This document shows, piece after piece, positions 21,967-32,213 of a DNA stretch of 64,000 nucleotides. Source of the stretch: Trinickia dinghuensis. GTDB taxonomy: Bacteria > Pseudomonadota > Gammaproteobacteria > Burkholderiales > Burkholderiaceae. A program made the translations under genes and the position numbers. Position 1 is the first letter of the stretch. The number at the start of each line of letters is the position of its first letter. The stretch is from assembly GCF_003367175.1 (NCBI RefSeq), contig NZ_QRGA01000003.1, positions 310,681 through 374,680 of the forward strand. Reading direction: 5' to 3'. Below the pieces are notes generated by a model. The model searched no databases, was not told the DNA's origin, and worked only from the letters and a program-made list of their open reading frames with translations.

Positions 21967-21972
21967 TATAAT
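21967..21972 (+). promoter_or_regulatory. Possible -10 element (TATAAT) for ptsN
   Basis: A perfect TATAAT hexamer lies downstream of the hpf terminator and 136 bases before ptsN. No matching -35 is obvious at 16-18 bases, so this is a candidate only. If it is used, ptsN has a long leader of about 130 nucleotides. Confidence 0.35.
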
Positions 21973-22107
21973 GTGGCGGTTATTGAGGGGCAACCGGCCG
22001 TAGGAATACCCGACGGAGTCGGCCCACCGAGCCGACCCGCGAGGCCGAAAATCGACAACCAGCCAGTTGCCGCGAGGACCGCCCGGGCGACGCGTTAGCC
22101 TGCCAAC

Positions 22108-22563
22108 ATGAATCGTTTAGCCAAATTTCTTCCGCTCGAAAACGTCGTCGTCGGCCTTTCGGTTACCAGCAAGAAGCGTGTTTTCGAGCAAGCCGGCTTG
22201 ATTTTCGAAAATCAGAACGGAATCGGCCGCAGTGCAGTCACCGATAATCTCTTCGCCCGCGAACGCCTCGGCTCCACGGCCCTAGGCGAGGGCGTCGCGA
22301 TTCCTCACGGGCGCATCAAAGGTCTCAAGCAGCCGCTGGCCGCGTTCGTGCGGCTCGACCAGCCGATCCCGTTCGAGGCGCCGGACGGGCAGCCCGTCGG
22401 CCTGCTGATCTTCCTGCTCGTGCCAGAACAAGCCACGCAGCAGCACTTGGAAATTCTCTCGGAAATCGCGCAACTGCTGTCCGATCGAGAAGCGCGCGAA
22501 CGTCTGCACACCGAACCGAATCGCGAAGAGTTGCATCGCCTGCTCACCCAATGGCACCCTTGA
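22108..22563 (+). CDS. ptsN: Nitrogen-PTS EIIA component
   Basis: The 151-residue protein is a fructose/mannitol-type EIIA; VAIPHGRIKGLKQP carries the phosphorylated His. EIIA-Ntr receives phosphate through NPr and EI-Ntr and regulates potassium transport and nitrogen/carbon balance rather than moving sugar. Its place between rpoN/hpf and hprK/rapZ is classic. The separator from hpf contains a terminator, suggesting its own promoter. Confidence 0.96.
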   Translation: MNRLAKFLPLENVVVGLSVTSKKRVFEQAGLIFENQNGIGRSAVTDNLFARERLGSTALGEGVAIPHGRIKGLKQPLAAFVRLDQPIPFEAPDGQPVGLLIFLLVPEQATQQHLEILSEIAQLLSDREARERLHTEPNREELHRLLTQWHP

Positions 22564-22710
22564 GCTTGCTCGTCGCGCCTGCCCCTCGCGGTTAGGCGTG
22601 CCGGCGCACCGGCGCGGCCGGTAGCGCGCGGCTGGCTCAATTAGCCTTGGCGGGCAGGTCGACGAACGTCGTCGCCGCGCGCGTCGCGCTCAACCTGGAG
22701 CAAGGGAGTC

Positions 22711-23679
22711 ATGGATACGTCCAGCATCAACGCCCAAAGCATTTTCGACGACAACGCCTCCATGCTCAAACTGAGCTGGCTGACGGGGCACGAAGGCTGG
22801 GAGCGCGGCTTTTCCGCGGAAACCGTCGCGAACGCGACGTCGAGCGCCGACCTCGTCGGCCACTTGAACTTGATCCACCCGAACCGGATTCAGGTGCTGG
22901 GCGAGGCCGAGGTCAATTACTACCAGCGGCAGTCAGACGACGATCGTTCCCGGCACATGGCCGAGCTGATCGCACTCGAGCCGCCGTTCCTGGTCGTGGC
23001 GGGTGGCGTCGCCGCGCCGCCCGAGCTCGTGCTGCGCTGTACGCGCTCGTCCACGCCGCTGTTCACGACGACAATGTCTCCGGCCGCCGTCATCGACAGC
23101 CTGCGCCTGTATATGTCGCGCATCCTCGCGCCTCGCGCGACGCTGCACGGCGTGTTTCTCGACATTCTCGGCATGGGCGTGCTGCTGACGGGCGATTCGG
23201 GCCTCGGCAAGAGCGAACTCGGCCTCGAGTTGATCAGCCGCGGGCACGGCCTCGTGGCCGACGACGCCGTCGACTTCGTGCGGCTCGGGCCCGATTTCGT
23301 CGAGGGCCGCTGCCCCCCGCTGCTGCAAAATTTGCTCGAGGTGCGCGGCTTGGGCCTGCTCGACATCAAGACGATCTTCGGCGAAACCGCCGTGCGCCGC
23401 AAAATGAAGCTCAAGCTGATCGTGCAGCTCGTGCGGCGGCCCGACGGCGAATTCCAGCGTCTGCCGCTGGAGAGCCAGACGGTCGACGTGCTGGGGCTGC
23501 CGATCAGCAAGGTGACGATCCAAGTGGCGGCGGGCCGAAACCTGGCCGTGCTGGTCGAAGCCGCCGTGCGCAACACGATCTTGCAGTTGCGCGGCATCGA
23601 CACTTTGCGCGATTTCATGGATCGGCAACGGATCGCGATGCAAGATCCCGATAGTCAGCTTCCCGGCAAGCTCATGTAA
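22711..23679 (+). CDS. hprK: HPr kinase/phosphorylase
   Basis: The 322-residue enzyme has Walker [15 protein letters not shown] near residue 152 and the HprK signature [16 protein letters not shown] near 205. In proteobacteria it phosphorylates a serine of HPr or NPr, tying PTS state to regulation. It follows ptsN and precedes rapZ, the usual betaproteobacterial order. The HPr domain of the triple-fusion protein encoded at about 46-48 kb is a conceivable second target; this is inference. Confidence 0.96.
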   Translation: MDTSSINAQSIFDDNASMLKLSWLTGHEGWERGFSAETVANATSSADLVGHLNLIHPNRIQVLGEAEVNYYQRQSDDDRSRHMAELIALEPPFLVVAGGVAAPPELVLRCTRSSTPLFTTTMSPAAVIDSLRLYMSRILAPRATLHGVFLDILGMGVLLTGDSGLGKSELGLELISRGHGLVADDAVDFVRLGPDFVEGRCPPLLQNLLEVRGLGLLDIKTIFGETAVRRKMKLKLIVQLVRRPDGEFQRLPLESQTVDVLGLPISKVTIQVAAGRNLAVLVEAAVRNTILQLRGIDTLRDFMDRQRIAMQDPDSQLPGKLM

Positions 23680-23730
23680 CAGGTCGAGCACCGTTCGGGC
23701 CGGCTTGCCGCGCGGCCCGCGAACGACCTG
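23680..23730 (+). other. Extended hairpin between hprK and rapZ
   Basis: CAGGTCG at 23680-23686 pairs with CGACCTG at 23724-23730, and inside it GTTCG/CGAAC and GGCC/GGCC also pair, with an asymmetric bulge. No T-run follows, so it does not look like an intrinsic terminator; it may be a transcript-stability or processing structure. Confidence 0.5.
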
Positions 23731-23768
23731 TCGGGCCTATCGCCGGCACGACCGAGCCCGGATGCAAG

Positions 23769-23777
23769 TGCTATGAT
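23769..23777 (+). promoter_or_regulatory. Possible extended -10 for rapZ
   Basis: TGCTATGAT fits the extended -10 pattern TGnTATAAT with one mismatch, 21 bases before the rapZ ATG. No strong -35 was found. Confidence 0.35.
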
Positions 23778-23798
23778 GAAACGAACTGGTCCTCCCCC

Positions 23799-24698
23799 AT
23801 GCGCATCGTTCTAATCACCGGCATTTCCGGCTCCGGCAAATCGGTCGCGTTGAACGCGCTGGCCGACGCGGGCTATTACTGCGTCGACAATCTGCCCCCG
23901 CGCTTTCTGCCCGCGCTCGCGCAATATCTGGCGAGCGACGACGAAGGGCACGAGCGGCTGGCGGTCGCGATCGACGCGCGCTCGAGCGCCTCGCTCGACG
24001 ATATGCCCGGGATCATCCGCGATTTGGCGAGCGAACACGACGTGCGCGTGCTGTTTCTCAATGCGAGCACGCAGTCGCTGATACAGCGCTTCTCGGAAAC
24101 GCGCCGGCGCCACCCGCTCTCGGGCTCGCCCTCGCACGATGCCGACGTCGGCCTGCTGGCCTCGCTCGAGGAAGCGATCGAGCGCGAGCGCGAACTCGTG
24201 GCGCCGCTCGCGGAGTTCGGTCATCAGATCGATACGAGCAACCTGCGCGCGAACGTGTTGCGTGCGTGGGTCACGCGGTTCATCGAAGAGCAGCGCGAAG
24301 GTCTGATGCTGATGTTCGAATCGTTCGGGTTCAAGCGCGGCTTGCCGCTCGACGCCGACTTCGTTTTCGACGTGCGCGCCCTGCCCAACCCGTATTACGA
24401 TCATCGTCTGCGACCGTTGACGGGGCGCGACCAGCCCGTCATCGATTACCTCGACGCGTTGCCGGTCGTGCATGAAATGATCGACGACATTTACGCCTTC
24501 GTCCTGAAGTGGCTGCCGCGTTTTCGCGAAGACAACCGCAGCTATCTGACCGTCGCGATCGGCTGCACGGGCGGGCAACACCGCTCCGTGTTCATCGCCG
24601 AAACGCTCGCAGCGCGCCTTTCGCGCGAGGCGACCGTGATCGTTCGGCATCGCGATGCGCCGGTCTCCATCGACGAATCGTCACGTTTAGTGGCCTAA
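23799..24698 (+). CDS. rapZ: RNase adapter protein RapZ
   Basis: The 299-residue protein begins [20 protein letters not shown] with a Walker A motif and carries the [14 protein letters not shown] and [10 protein letters not shown] stretches typical of RapZ. In enterobacteria RapZ guides RNase E to the small RNA GlmZ and controls glucosamine-6-phosphate synthase; outside that group its RNA targets are less clear. Its position after hprK is conserved. Confidence 0.96.
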   Translation: MRIVLITGISGSGKSVALNALADAGYYCVDNLPPRFLPALAQYLASDDEGHERLAVAIDARSSASLDDMPGIIRDLASEHDVRVLFLNASTQSLIQRFSETRRRHPLSGSPSHDADVGLLASLEEAIERERELVAPLAEFGHQIDTSNLRANVLRAWVTRFIEEQREGLMLMFESFGFKRGLPLDADFVFDVRALPNPYYDHRLRPLTGRDQPVIDYLDALPVVHEMIDDIYAFVLKWLPRFREDNRSYLTVAIGCTGGQHRSVFIAETLAARLSREATVIVRHRDAPVSIDESSRLVA

Positions 24699-24735
24699 CC
24701 TGCCGCGGCCTACGCGGCAATTCGAAGCGTGCGCC

Positions 24736-25371
24736 ATGTCCTCCACTCCCGCCGTCTACGCTGACCTGCCGCTCTTCCCGCTGCACACCGTGCTGTTCCC
24801 GGATGGGCTGTTGCCGTTGAAGATCTTCGAGGCGCGCTACCTCGACATGGCGCGCGCCTGCTTGCGCGACGATTCGCCGTTCGGCGTCTGCCTGCTGAAA
24901 AGCGGCGGCGAGGTCGCCCAGGAAAACGTGCCGTGCGTGCCCGAGATGGTCGGCACGCTCGCACGGATAGAACAATGCGATGTCGACGACTACGGCATGC
25001 TGCTCGTGCGCGCGCGCGGCACGCGGCGATTTCGCCTGCTCTCCCACCGCAAGGAGCCGAGCGGGCTCATCGTCGGCATGGCCGAGCCCTTGCCGCAGGA
25101 CGTCCCGCTCGAAGGCACCGACGTCCTCGCGAAATTCGGCGCCTGCGCCGAGGTGCTCGAACGCATCATCGGCACGATCCGCGAGCGCGACGCCGACAGC
25201 GTGCCGTTCGCCGAGCCGTTTCGCTTCGACGACCCGAGCTGGGTCTCCAATCGCCTGTCCGAAATTCTGCAGATCCCGCTTCGCGCGCGCCAAAAGCTCA
25301 TGGAACTCATGGATGTCAGCGAGCGCATCGATGCCGTCCATCACTACATGCAGCAGCATCAGCTGCTTTAG
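24736..25371 (+). CDS. LON substrate-binding domain protein
   Basis: The 211-residue protein consists of a stand-alone Lon N-terminal (LAN/PUA-like) domain: LPLFPLHTVLFPDGLLPLKIFEARYLDM at the start and a helical C-terminal region. No ATPase or protease domain is present, so it is not Lon itself. Function is unknown; such proteins are widespread in betaproteobacteria. It follows rapZ by 37 bases and converges on mutY. Confidence 0.88.
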   Translation: MSSTPAVYADLPLFPLHTVLFPDGLLPLKIFEARYLDMARACLRDDSPFGVCLLKSGGEVAQENVPCVPEMVGTLARIEQCDVDDYGMLLVRARGTRRFRLLSHRKEPSGLIVGMAEPLPQDVPLEGTDVLAKFGACAEVLERIIGTIRERDADSVPFAEPFRFDDPSWVSNRLSEILQIPLRARQKLMELMDVSERIDAVHHYMQQHQLL

Positions 25372-25376
25372 CGGCG

Positions 25377-25400
25377 GCCCGGCACCGCGCGCTGCCGGGC
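25377..25400. terminator. Perfect hairpin between convergent LON-domain gene and mutY
   Basis: GCCCGGCA and TGCCGGGC form an 8-bp stem with an 8-base loop directly after the stop codon at 25371. No T-run follows; instead there are 2.7 tandem copies of TCGCAACCTC at 25404-25430. It could act as a weak terminator or mRNA end-stabiliser. Confidence 0.45.
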
Positions 25401-25433
25401 GTATCGCAACCTCTCGCAACCTCTCGCAAACGC

Positions 25434-26555
25434 TCAGATGAGCGAGCCTTTGAGCGCGTCGAGCAGCTTGCGCACCGGTGCCGGCACGCCGTAATCGTCG
25501 ATTTGCGCGAGCGGCACCCACGCGGTCTCGTTGTCGCGCGCCTCCAGACCGCCCGCTCCGGGTGCGGCGTTGAAGTCGGCGCAGCGCGGCTCGATGTCGA
25601 GCTTGAAATGCGTGAACGAATGCGTGATCGGCGCCAGGCGATGTAGCCCCCGCGTGTCCCGCACCGCCCCCAATGCGTAGGCTAGTTCGGCGATCGCCGC
25701 TTCGTCGGCCGCCTCGGGCAAGCTCCACAAACCGCCCCAGATGCCCGACGGCGGCCGCCGCTCGAGCAGCACGCCGTCGCCGTCGCACAGCACCAGCATC
25801 CATGTACGGCGCGTCGGTACCGTCTTCTTCGGGCGGGCCGCCGGCAGCTCGCGCTGACGCCCGGTCGCGTGCGCAACGCAGTCGGACGTAAACGGGCAGC
25901 GCCCGCAGTCGGGCTTGCCGCGCACGCACAACGTCGCGCCGAGGTCCATCAGCCCCTGAGTGTAGGCACTCACATCGTCGCCGGACGCCTGCTCGCCCGG
26001 CATCACGCTTTCGGCTAGCGACCACATCGCGTTTTCGACACGCTTTTCGCCCGGAAAGCCTTCGACGCCGAACACGCGCGCGAGCACGCGCTTGACGTTG
26101 CCGTCGAGAATCGCGGCACGGGCGCCGAACGCGAACGAGGCAATCGCCGCGGCGGTCGAACGGCCGATGCCGGGCAATTCGGCCAGTTGCTCGGGCGAAT
26201 CGGGAAATGCGCCGCCGTGCCGTTCCACCACGGCCTGCGCGCACCGATGCAAATTGCGCGCGCGCGAGTAATAGCCGAGCCCGGCCCAGAGCGCCATGAC
26301 CTCGTCGATCGGCGCCGCGGCCAGCGCCGCGACGTCGGGAAAGCGGGCGAGAAATTTTCCGTAATAGGGAATGACGGTCGAAACCTGCGTTTGCTGGAGC
26401 ATGATCTCGGACAGCCAGATCCGATACGGATCGCGCGTGTTCTGCCAGGGCAAATCGTGACGCCCATGACTGCGCTGCCACACGATCAGCCGCGTGGCGA
26501 AAGCCGCTTGCAGCGGCGCGGCGGGTTGCCCCGCAAGGATTGGAGAGGCGGACAT
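25434..26555 (-). CDS. mutY: A/G-specific adenine glycosylase
   Basis: The 373-residue enzyme removes adenine mispaired with 8-oxoguanine. It shows the helix-hairpin-helix LPGIGRSTAAAIASFAFG followed by the catalytic Asp in ILDGNVKRVLARVF, the iron-sulfur cluster cysteines in CVRGKPDCGRCPFTSDC, and a C-terminal Nudix-like 8-oxoG recognition domain. The frame extends upstream to 26669, but the ATG at 26555 avoids overlap with mutM. It lies 13 bases downstream of mutM, pairing two GO-system enzymes. Confidence 0.96.
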   Translation of the reverse strand: MSASPILAGQPAAPLQAAFATRLIVWQRSHGRHDLPWQNTRDPYRIWLSEIMLQQTQVSTVIPYYGKFLARFPDVAALAAAPIDEVMALWAGLGYYSRARNLHRCAQAVVERHGGAFPDSPEQLAELPGIGRSTAAAIASFAFGARAAILDGNVKRVLARVFGVEGFPGEKRVENAMWSLAESVMPGEQASGDDVSAYTQGLMDLGATLCVRGKPDCGRCPFTSDCVAHATGRQRELPAARPKKTVPTRRTWMLVLCDGDGVLLERRPPSGIWGGLWSLPEAADEAAIAELAYALGAVRDTRGLHRLAPITHSFTHFKLDIEPRCADFNAAPGAGGLEARDNETAWVPLAQIDDYGVPAPVRKLLDALKGSLI

Positions 26556-26568
26556 GAACGAAGTGAAG

Positions 26569-27396
26569 TCAGCGCTGGCAGTGCGCGCAGTAATAAGTGG
26601 AGCGTTGCCCTTGAACGATTTGGCGAATCGGCAAACCGCAGACGCGGCACGGCTCGCCGGCGCGATCATAGACGAAGCACTCGAGCTGGAAATACCCGCT
26701 TGCCCCGTCGCTGCCGACGAAGTCCCGCAGCGTGCTGCCGCCGCGCTCGATCGCGGCGGCCAGCGTCACGCGCACCGCATCGGCCAGACGCTCGCAGCGC
26801 GCCAGCGAGACGCGGCCCGCCGGCGTGGTGGGGCGGATGCCGGCGCGAAACAGGCTCTCGGACGCATAGATGTTGCCGACGCCGACGACGATCTCCCCCG
26901 CCAGCAGCACTTGCTTGATCGACGCCGTGCGTCCGCGCGTACGCCGAAAGATCAGCGCGCCGCTAAACTCATCGCTGAACGGCTCGACGCCGTGGCTCGC
27001 GAGCAGCGGATGCGTGTTCACGTCGCCGTCGGCGCGCGCATGCCAAAGCACGGCGCCGAAACGCCGCGGATCGCGGTAGCGCAGCACGAATTCGTCGAAA
27101 ATCCAGTCGATGTGATCGTGCTTGGCCGGTTCGCTCGCCTGCTCGTGCCGCAGCACGCGCAGCGTGCCGGTCATCCCGAGATGGACGATGAACCAGCCCG
27201 CGTCGATTTCGAACAGCAGATATTTGCCGCGCCGCTCGACCTTTCGCACGGCTTGCAGCGCGAGGGTGCGCGCGAGATCGGCGGGCACGGGCCAGCGCAG
27301 CGCGAGCGTGCGTACGTCCACCCGCTCGACGCGGCGGCCGGTGACGTACGGCTCGATGCCGCGCCGGGTAACTTCAACTTCCGGCAGCTCGGGCAT
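26569..27396 (-). CDS. mutM: Formamidopyrimidine-DNA glycosylase
   Basis: The 275-residue protein starts [16 protein letters not shown], giving the catalytic N-terminal Pro and Glu, and ends with a zinc finger ([10 protein letters not shown]...YYCAHCQR). It excises 8-oxoguanine and formamidopyrimidines from DNA. The frame continues far upstream to 27894 only as an antisense shadow. It is directly upstream of mutY and divergent from the TPR gene. Confidence 0.97.
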   Translation of the reverse strand: MPELPEVEVTRRGIEPYVTGRRVERVDVRTLALRWPVPADLARTLALQAVRKVERRGKYLLFEIDAGWFIVHLGMTGTLRVLRHEQASEPAKHDHIDWIFDEFVLRYRDPRRFGAVLWHARADGDVNTHPLLASHGVEPFSDEFSGALIFRRTRGRTASIKQVLLAGEIVVGVGNIYASESLFRAGIRPTTPAGRVSLARCERLADAVRVTLAAAIERGGSTLRDFVGSDGASGYFQLECFVYDRAGEPCRVCGLPIRQIVQGQRSTYYCAHCQR

Positions 27397-27510
27397 GGGG
27401 CGGGAATGGATGTGTAACTTGGTGTGTAACTTGCGTGGACCGACATGGTCCAATTCTGCGCGTATTGTAGCGAGCGCGTTACAATCGACCGAAACCTCGA
27501 ACGGATCTCC

Positions 27511-29349
27511 ATGATTTTGTCCCTCAAGCAGCTTTTCACGCGCCCGGTCGGCGCTCGCCCCGCATGGCGCACGGCGCCGGCGGGCCGCATCGTCGGCGCG
27601 GTTCTGTGCGCTTGGACGTTGGCCGCGCTGCCTGCGCATGCTCAGGATCCGGGGCCGTCGGACGATAACACCCCGGCAGCGACGGACCTGTTCGGGCCCT
27701 CGCTGCCGGACGAGACGAAGGACCTCCCGGACGTCCCCCTGACGAGTCAAATCGTGTTTCAGGTCCTGGCCGCAGAAATCGCCTTGCAGCGCGACCAGCC
27801 CGCGCCCGCTTACCAGACCTACCTCGCGCTCGCCCGCGATACGCACGATCCTCGCATGGCGCAGCGGGCGGCCGAGATCGCGCTCACCGCGCAAAGTCCC
27901 TCCGATGCATTGGCCGCCGCGCAGCTATGGCGCCAGTACTCGCCCGACTCCGAGCGAGCCTTGCAGCTCGACGCGTCGCTGCTCGTCTTGTCGGGCAAGC
28001 CCGACCAGGCGGAGCCCATGCTCGCGAGCGAACTCGCTAAAGTGTCGCCCGAGAACCGCGGCGGCGCTTTGATCGCGCTGCAGACGCTGATTTCGCGCGG
28101 CCCGAACCGCGTCGGTGGCCTGCAAGTGCTTCAGGACTTGCTGAAAAACGATACGGACCGCCCCGAGGCGCAGCTCGCGCTCGGCCGGCAGCAGTTGCTC
28201 GCGGACGACCGCCCCGGCGCGCGCGCGTCGTTCGAGCAGGCCTTGAAGTTGAAGCCCGATTTTCTGCCGGCCGCGCTCGCGCTCGGTCAAATGGGCCCCG
28301 ACGAGCGCAAGGAAGCCATCGCGTCGTTCGAGTCGTACGTGCAGCAAAACCCGAAGGCTCGCGATGCGCGGCTCGCGCTGGCGCAGCTGTACTTGACGGG
28401 CAACCAGCTCGACGATGCGCAAAAGCAGTTCGAGGCATTGCGCGCGATGGACGCGAAAGATCCGATGCCGCTGCTCGCGCTCGGTCTCATCAAGGTTCAG
28501 CAGAAGCAGTACGACGCGGCGCAGAAGTATCTGACGCAATACGCCGATTTGACGGAAAAGACGCCGGGCGCCGACCCGGGCCAGGCCTATCTCTACCTTG
28601 CGCAGCTCGCGCTCGAGCAACAGCACGAGGATGAAGCCGCGAAGTGGCTCGACAAGGTGCCGGCGTCGAGTCAGCAGTACGTCACCGCACGCGTCACGCG
28701 CGCGCAGCTGATGGCCAAGAACGGCAAGACCGACGACGCGCGCAAGATGCTCGCCGGCATCCAGACGGACGACCCGCACGAGCAGGCGGCGATCGCGCGC
28801 ACGGACGCGGCCCTCCTGTTCGACGCGAAGCGCTACCACGAGGCCGAATCGCGCCTGCAAAAGGCGGATGCCGCGTTTCCGGACGACCCCGAGATTCAAT
28901 ACGACTACGCGATGGCGGCCGAGAAGAACGGCCACTACGACCTGATGGAAAGCGTGCTGCGCAAGCTCATGCAAGAGCAGCCCGACAACCCGCAGGCCTA
29001 CAACGCGCTCGGCTATTCGCTCGCCGATCGCAACCAGCGCCTGGACGAAGCCGGCAAGCTGATCGAGAAGGCATCGGCGCTCGCGCCTAACGACGCCTTC
29101 ATCATGGACAGCCTCGGCTGGGTCAAGTATCGCCAGGGCGACACGACCGATGCCGCCAAGCTGCTGCGGCGCGCCTACGATATCCAGCCGAACGCCGAAA
29201 TCGGCGCGCACCTCGGCGAGGTGCTGTGGAAGAGCGGCGACCAGAAGCAAGCGCTTGATGCTTGGCGCCGCGCGCACAAGCTCGAGCCCGACAACAGCAC
29301 GCTCGTCAAAACGCTCGAACGCTTTCAAGTCAACGTCAACGATCTCTGA
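27511..29349 (+). CDS. Exported tetratricopeptide-repeat protein
   Basis: The 612-residue precursor has a signal peptide ending at LPAHAQ and then successive TPR units from about residue 80 to the end, for example [23 protein letters not shown]. It is probably a periplasmic or outer-membrane scaffold. The frame opens at 27445, but the ATG at 27511 gives the best signal peptide. TACAAT at 27480-27485 may be its -10 element. Its TGA overlaps the lolB ATG, so the two are translationally coupled, suggesting a role in the outer-membrane lipoprotein pathway, by inference. Confidence 0.9.
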   Translation: MILSLKQLFTRPVGARPAWRTAPAGRIVGAVLCAWTLAALPAHAQDPGPSDDNTPAATDLFGPSLPDETKDLPDVPLTSQIVFQVLAAEIALQRDQPAPAYQTYLALARDTHDPRMAQRAAEIALTAQSPSDALAAAQLWRQYSPDSERALQLDASLLVLSGKPDQAEPMLASELAKVSPENRGGALIALQTLISRGPNRVGGLQVLQDLLKNDTDRPEAQLALGRQQLLADDRPGARASFEQALKLKPDFLPAALALGQMGPDERKEAIASFESYVQQNPKARDARLALAQLYLTGNQLDDAQKQFEALRAMDAKDPMPLLALGLIKVQQKQYDAAQKYLTQYADLTEKTPGADPGQAYLYLAQLALEQQHEDEAAKWLDKVPASSQQYVTARVTRAQLMAKNGKTDDARKMLAGIQTDDPHEQAAIARTDAALLFDAKRYHEAESRLQKADAAFPDDPEIQYDYAMAAEKNGHYDLMESVLRKLMQEQPDNPQAYNALGYSLADRNQRLDEAGKLIEKASALAPNDAFIMDSLGWVKYRQGDTTDAAKLLRRAYDIQPNAEIGAHLGEVLWKSGDQKQALDAWRRAHKLEPDNSTLVKTLERFQVNVNDL

Positions 29350-29978
29350 TGCAGGTTTCGTCTCTCCTAACCCTCGCTCCCGCACGACGCGCGGCGCTGC
29401 CCTTTGCCGCCGCCTTCGCCGTCGCGCTCGCCGGCTGCGCGGTCACGCCGACGCGCGGCCCTTCGACGTCGAACGCCACGCCTGAGTTGTCGACGCAGAC
29501 GATGCACGCCTACCACGGCCGCTTCTCGGTTCGCTACGTCGACCAAAACGGACAGACGCGCAACGCCTACGGAAATTTCGACTGGCAGCAGCAAGGCGAT
29601 ACGGTCACGCTGCAGCTTCTGAATCCGTTCGGGCAGACGCTCGCGATCATCACGTCGTCGCCCGCGTCCGCCACGCTCGAGGTGCCGAACAAGCAGCCCG
29701 TGACGGCCGACAACGTAACCGAACTGATGCGGCGCACGCTCGGCTTCTCGCTGCCGATCGAGGGGCTCCGGTATTGGCTGGAATCCTCGCCGGCCCCCAC
29801 GTCGCACGCGAAGACGATCACGGATCCGCAGCAAAGCTCGCGCCTGAAGGAGATCGATCAGGAAGGCTGGACGATCGAGTACCTCGCTTATGCCGATGCG
29901 CCCGCCACGGGCGTCAAGCGCCTCGATCTGACGCGCGCGGCGCCTCCGCTCGCCATCAAGCTCGTCCTGGACCGTTGA
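29349..29978 (+). CDS. lolB: Outer-membrane lipoprotein receptor LolB
   Basis: The 209-residue precursor has a lipobox LAGC at about residue 30 and the LolB-type domain ([29 protein letters not shown]). LolB accepts lipoproteins from LolA and inserts them into the outer membrane. The longer frame from 29262 is a readthrough of the upstream gene in another frame; the ATG at 29349 overlaps the TPR gene stop. The lolB-ispE-prs neighbourhood is conserved in beta- and gammaproteobacteria. Confidence 0.94.
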   Translation: MQVSSLLTLAPARRAALPFAAAFAVALAGCAVTPTRGPSTSNATPELSTQTMHAYHGRFSVRYVDQNGQTRNAYGNFDWQQQGDTVTLQLLNPFGQTLAIITSSPASATLEVPNKQPVTADNVTELMRRTLGFSLPIEGLRYWLESSPAPTSHAKTITDPQQSSRLKEIDQEGWTIEYLAYADAPATGVKRLDLTRAAPPLAIKLVLDR

Positions 29979-30021
29979 GCGCGCACGGCAAGCCACTTCA
30001 TCGCCTCACACCGCTTTTCAC

Positions 30022-30903
30022 ATGATCGAAACGCCCGACTCGCTGCGCGACTGCGCGGCTCCCGCCAAGCTGAATTTGTTTCTGCACATCACGGGCCGCC
30101 GGCCCGACGGCTATCACGCGCTGCAGACGGTGTTCCAGCTCATCGATCAGGGCGATGTCCTGCATTTCACGCTGCGCGGCGATGGGCTCGTTAGCCGCAA
30201 GACCGATGTGCCCGGCGTGCCCGAAGCGAGCGACCTCGTCGTGCGCGCGGCCATGCTGCTCAAGGCGCATACGGGCACGGCGTTCGGCGTGGACATCGAG
30301 ATCGACAAGCGCCTGCCGATGGGTGCGGGCCTCGGCGGCGGCAGCTCCGACGCCGCCACGACGCTGCTCGCGCTCAATCGACTCTGGAAGCTGAACCTGG
30401 CCCGCGACGTGCTGCAAGCACTCGCGTTGCAGCTGGGCGCGGACGTGCCGTTCTTCGTCTTCGGGAAAAATGCGTTCGCGCAGGGTGTCGGAGAGGCGCT
30501 CGAGGCGGTACAATTGCCGCCGCGTTGGTTCCTGGTGGTCACACCAAGGGTGCACGTTCCGACGGTCGCGATTTTTTCCGATAAGTCGTTGACAAGAGAT
30601 TCGGAAGCCGTCACAATTACGGACTTTCTTGCACAGCAAAGCTGCAGCGCAAGATGGCCTGAAAGCTACGGCCGGAATGACATGCAGCCCGTTGTCGTGG
30701 GAAAATACGTGGAAGTCGCGCAGGTGCTTGAATGGTTTGAATCCATCGCACCGGCACGGATGACCGGATCGGGCTCGAGTGTTTTTGCCGCGTTCCGGAG
30801 CATCGCCGAAGCGGAAGCGGCGCAAGCTAAGCTGCCTGCAGGTTGGGTCAGCGCCGTGGCATCGAGTTTGGATACGCATCCACTCTTCGCTTTCGCGTCA
30901 TAG
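30022..30903 (+). CDS. ispE: 4-diphosphocytidyl-2-C-methyl-D-erythritol kinase
   Basis: This 293-residue GHMP kinase of the MEP isoprenoid pathway has [20 protein letters not shown] at the start, the ATP loop [19 protein letters not shown] near residue 95 and the C-terminal [14 protein letters not shown] motif. Length is normal. The stretch at about 30600-30730 looks less GC-rich than its surroundings, but the frame is intact. It is followed by tRNA-Gln. Confidence 0.96.
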   Translation: MIETPDSLRDCAAPAKLNLFLHITGRRPDGYHALQTVFQLIDQGDVLHFTLRGDGLVSRKTDVPGVPEASDLVVRAAMLLKAHTGTAFGVDIEIDKRLPMGAGLGGGSSDAATTLLALNRLWKLNLARDVLQALALQLGADVPFFVFGKNAFAQGVGEALEAVQLPPRWFLVVTPRVHVPTVAIFSDKSLTRDSEAVTITDFLAQQSCSARWPESYGRNDMQPVVVGKYVEVAQVLEWFESIAPARMTGSGSSVFAAFRSIAEAEAAQAKLPAGWVSAVASSLDTHPLFAFAS

Positions 30904-30956
30904 GTTTAGCGTCGTCGGGGCTGTCTCGCAGGCCCGGCGAAGCGCAGAGTCAGTGT

Positions 30957-31033
30957 AGGGGAGTCGCCAAGTTGGTCAAGGCACCGGATTTTGATTCCGG
31001 CATGCGAGGGTTCGAGTCCTTCCTCCCCTGCCA
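30957..31033 (+). tRNA. tRNA-Gln (anticodon TTG)
   Basis: A full cloverleaf can be drawn: the acceptor stem AGGGGAG pairs with CTCCCCT, the anticodon stem CCGGA/TCCGG encloses the loop TTTTGAT with anticodon TTG at 30991-30993, the T-arm has GGTTCGAGTCC, and the CCA end is encoded. It sits between ispE and prs, a conserved location. Confidence 0.97.
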
Positions 31034-31074
31034 AATATTCCCGCAGTTCCCGCCTCTCCAGCAGCAGGTGCACG

Positions 31075-32031
31075 ATGAGCAGCCATGACGGCCTGATGGT
31101 TTTTACTGGCAACGCAAATCCCGCGCTTGCTCAGGAAGTCGTCAAAATCCTCGGTATTCCTCTCGGTAAAGCCATGGTCAGCCGGTTTTCGGACGGCGAG
31201 ATCCAGGTCGAGATTCAGGAAAACGTGCGCGGCAAGGACGTCTTCGTCCTTCAATCGACTTGCGCGCCGACGAACGACAACCTGATGGAGCTGATGATCA
31301 TGGTCGATGCGCTCAAGCGCGCGTCGGCCGGTCGGATCACCGCGGCCATCCCCTACTTCGGCTATGCCCGTCAAGATCGCCGCCCGCGTTCGGCGCGCGT
31401 CGCGATCTCGGCGAAGGTCATCGCCAACATGCTGGAAATCGCCGGCGTCGAGCGGATGATCACGATGGATCTGCACGCCGACCAGATTCAAGGCTTCTTC
31501 GATATCCCGGTCGACAACATCTATGCGACGCCCGTGCTGCTCGGCGATCTGCGCAAGCGCAGCTACGAGAATCTGCTCGTGGTCTCGCCTGACGTCGGCG
31601 GTGTCGTGCGTGCGCGTGCGCTCGCCAAGCAACTAAACTGCGACCTGGCCATCATCGACAAGCGCCGTCCCAAGGCGAACGTCGCCGAAGTGATGAACAT
31701 CATCGGTGAAGTCGAAGGCCGCACCTGCGTGATCATGGATGACATGGTCGATACGGCGGGCACGCTGTGCAAGGCCGCGCAAGTGCTCAAGGAGCGCGGC
31801 GCGAAGCAAGTCATGGCCTATGCAACGCATCCGGTGCTGTCCGGCGGCGCCGCCGAGCGCATCACGAATTCGTCGCTCGACGAACTCGTCGTTACCGATA
31901 CGATCCCGCTGAGCGAAGAAGCGCGCGGGTGCGCGAAGATCCGAACCCTCACGTGCGCGGGCCTGCTCGCCGAAACGTTCTCTCGTATCCGCCGCGGCGA
32001 TTCGGTGATGTCGCTGTTCGCCGATAGCTGA
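31075..32031 (+). CDS. prs: Ribose-phosphate pyrophosphokinase
   Basis: The 318-residue enzyme makes PRPP from ribose 5-phosphate and ATP. Motifs include [53 protein letters not shown] and the PRPP loop [18 protein letters not shown]. The frame can be read back through the tRNA to 30991, but the ATG at 31075 is the family start. It supplies PRPP to apt, also in this window, and to purine, His and Trp synthesis. Confidence 0.97.
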   Translation: MSSHDGLMVFTGNANPALAQEVVKILGIPLGKAMVSRFSDGEIQVEIQENVRGKDVFVLQSTCAPTNDNLMELMIMVDALKRASAGRITAAIPYFGYARQDRRPRSARVAISAKVIANMLEIAGVERMITMDLHADQIQGFFDIPVDNIYATPVLLGDLRKRSYENLLVVSPDVGGVVRARALAKQLNCDLAIIDKRRPKANVAEVMNIIGEVEGRTCVIMDDMVDTAGTLCKAAQVLKERGAKQVMAYATHPVLSGGAAERITNSSLDELVVTDTIPLSEEARGCAKIRTLTCAGLLAETFSRIRRGDSVMSLFADS

Positions 32032-32088
32032 AGCAAAGCATCACGTATTAGCTCGAGGCCGCCGCATCCGGGGCGGCTTCGGCAACTG

Positions 32089-32121
32089 GGCGCGGTTCGG
32101 TCACCGAAACGCGCCGTTTTC
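32089..32121 (+). terminator. Hairpin with T-run between prs and rplY
   Basis: GGCGCGGTTCGG and CCGAAACGCGCC pair over 11 of 12 positions around a 3-base loop (TCA) and are followed by GTTTTC. This fits an intrinsic terminator for prs. An attenuator role for rplY is also possible, because 93 further bases of leader remain before rplY. Confidence 0.7.
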
Positions 32122-32213
32122 GTCTGGAGCCGGACCTGCCCCGCGGCATTCGCCGCAGTGTGCGGAGGGCTCCGTTTCACTGCCTGGTCGCGGGCAGCAA
32201 TTGGAGATAGAAC

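Noticed and set aside
25404-25430. CRISPR-like short repeats TCGCAACCTC
   Set aside because: Only 2.7 direct copies with no spacers; a simple tandem duplication between convergent genes.
27411-27433. Direct repeat TGTGTAACTTG upstream of mutM
   Set aside because: Only two adjacent copies, probably a small tandem duplication; no link to a known regulator site.
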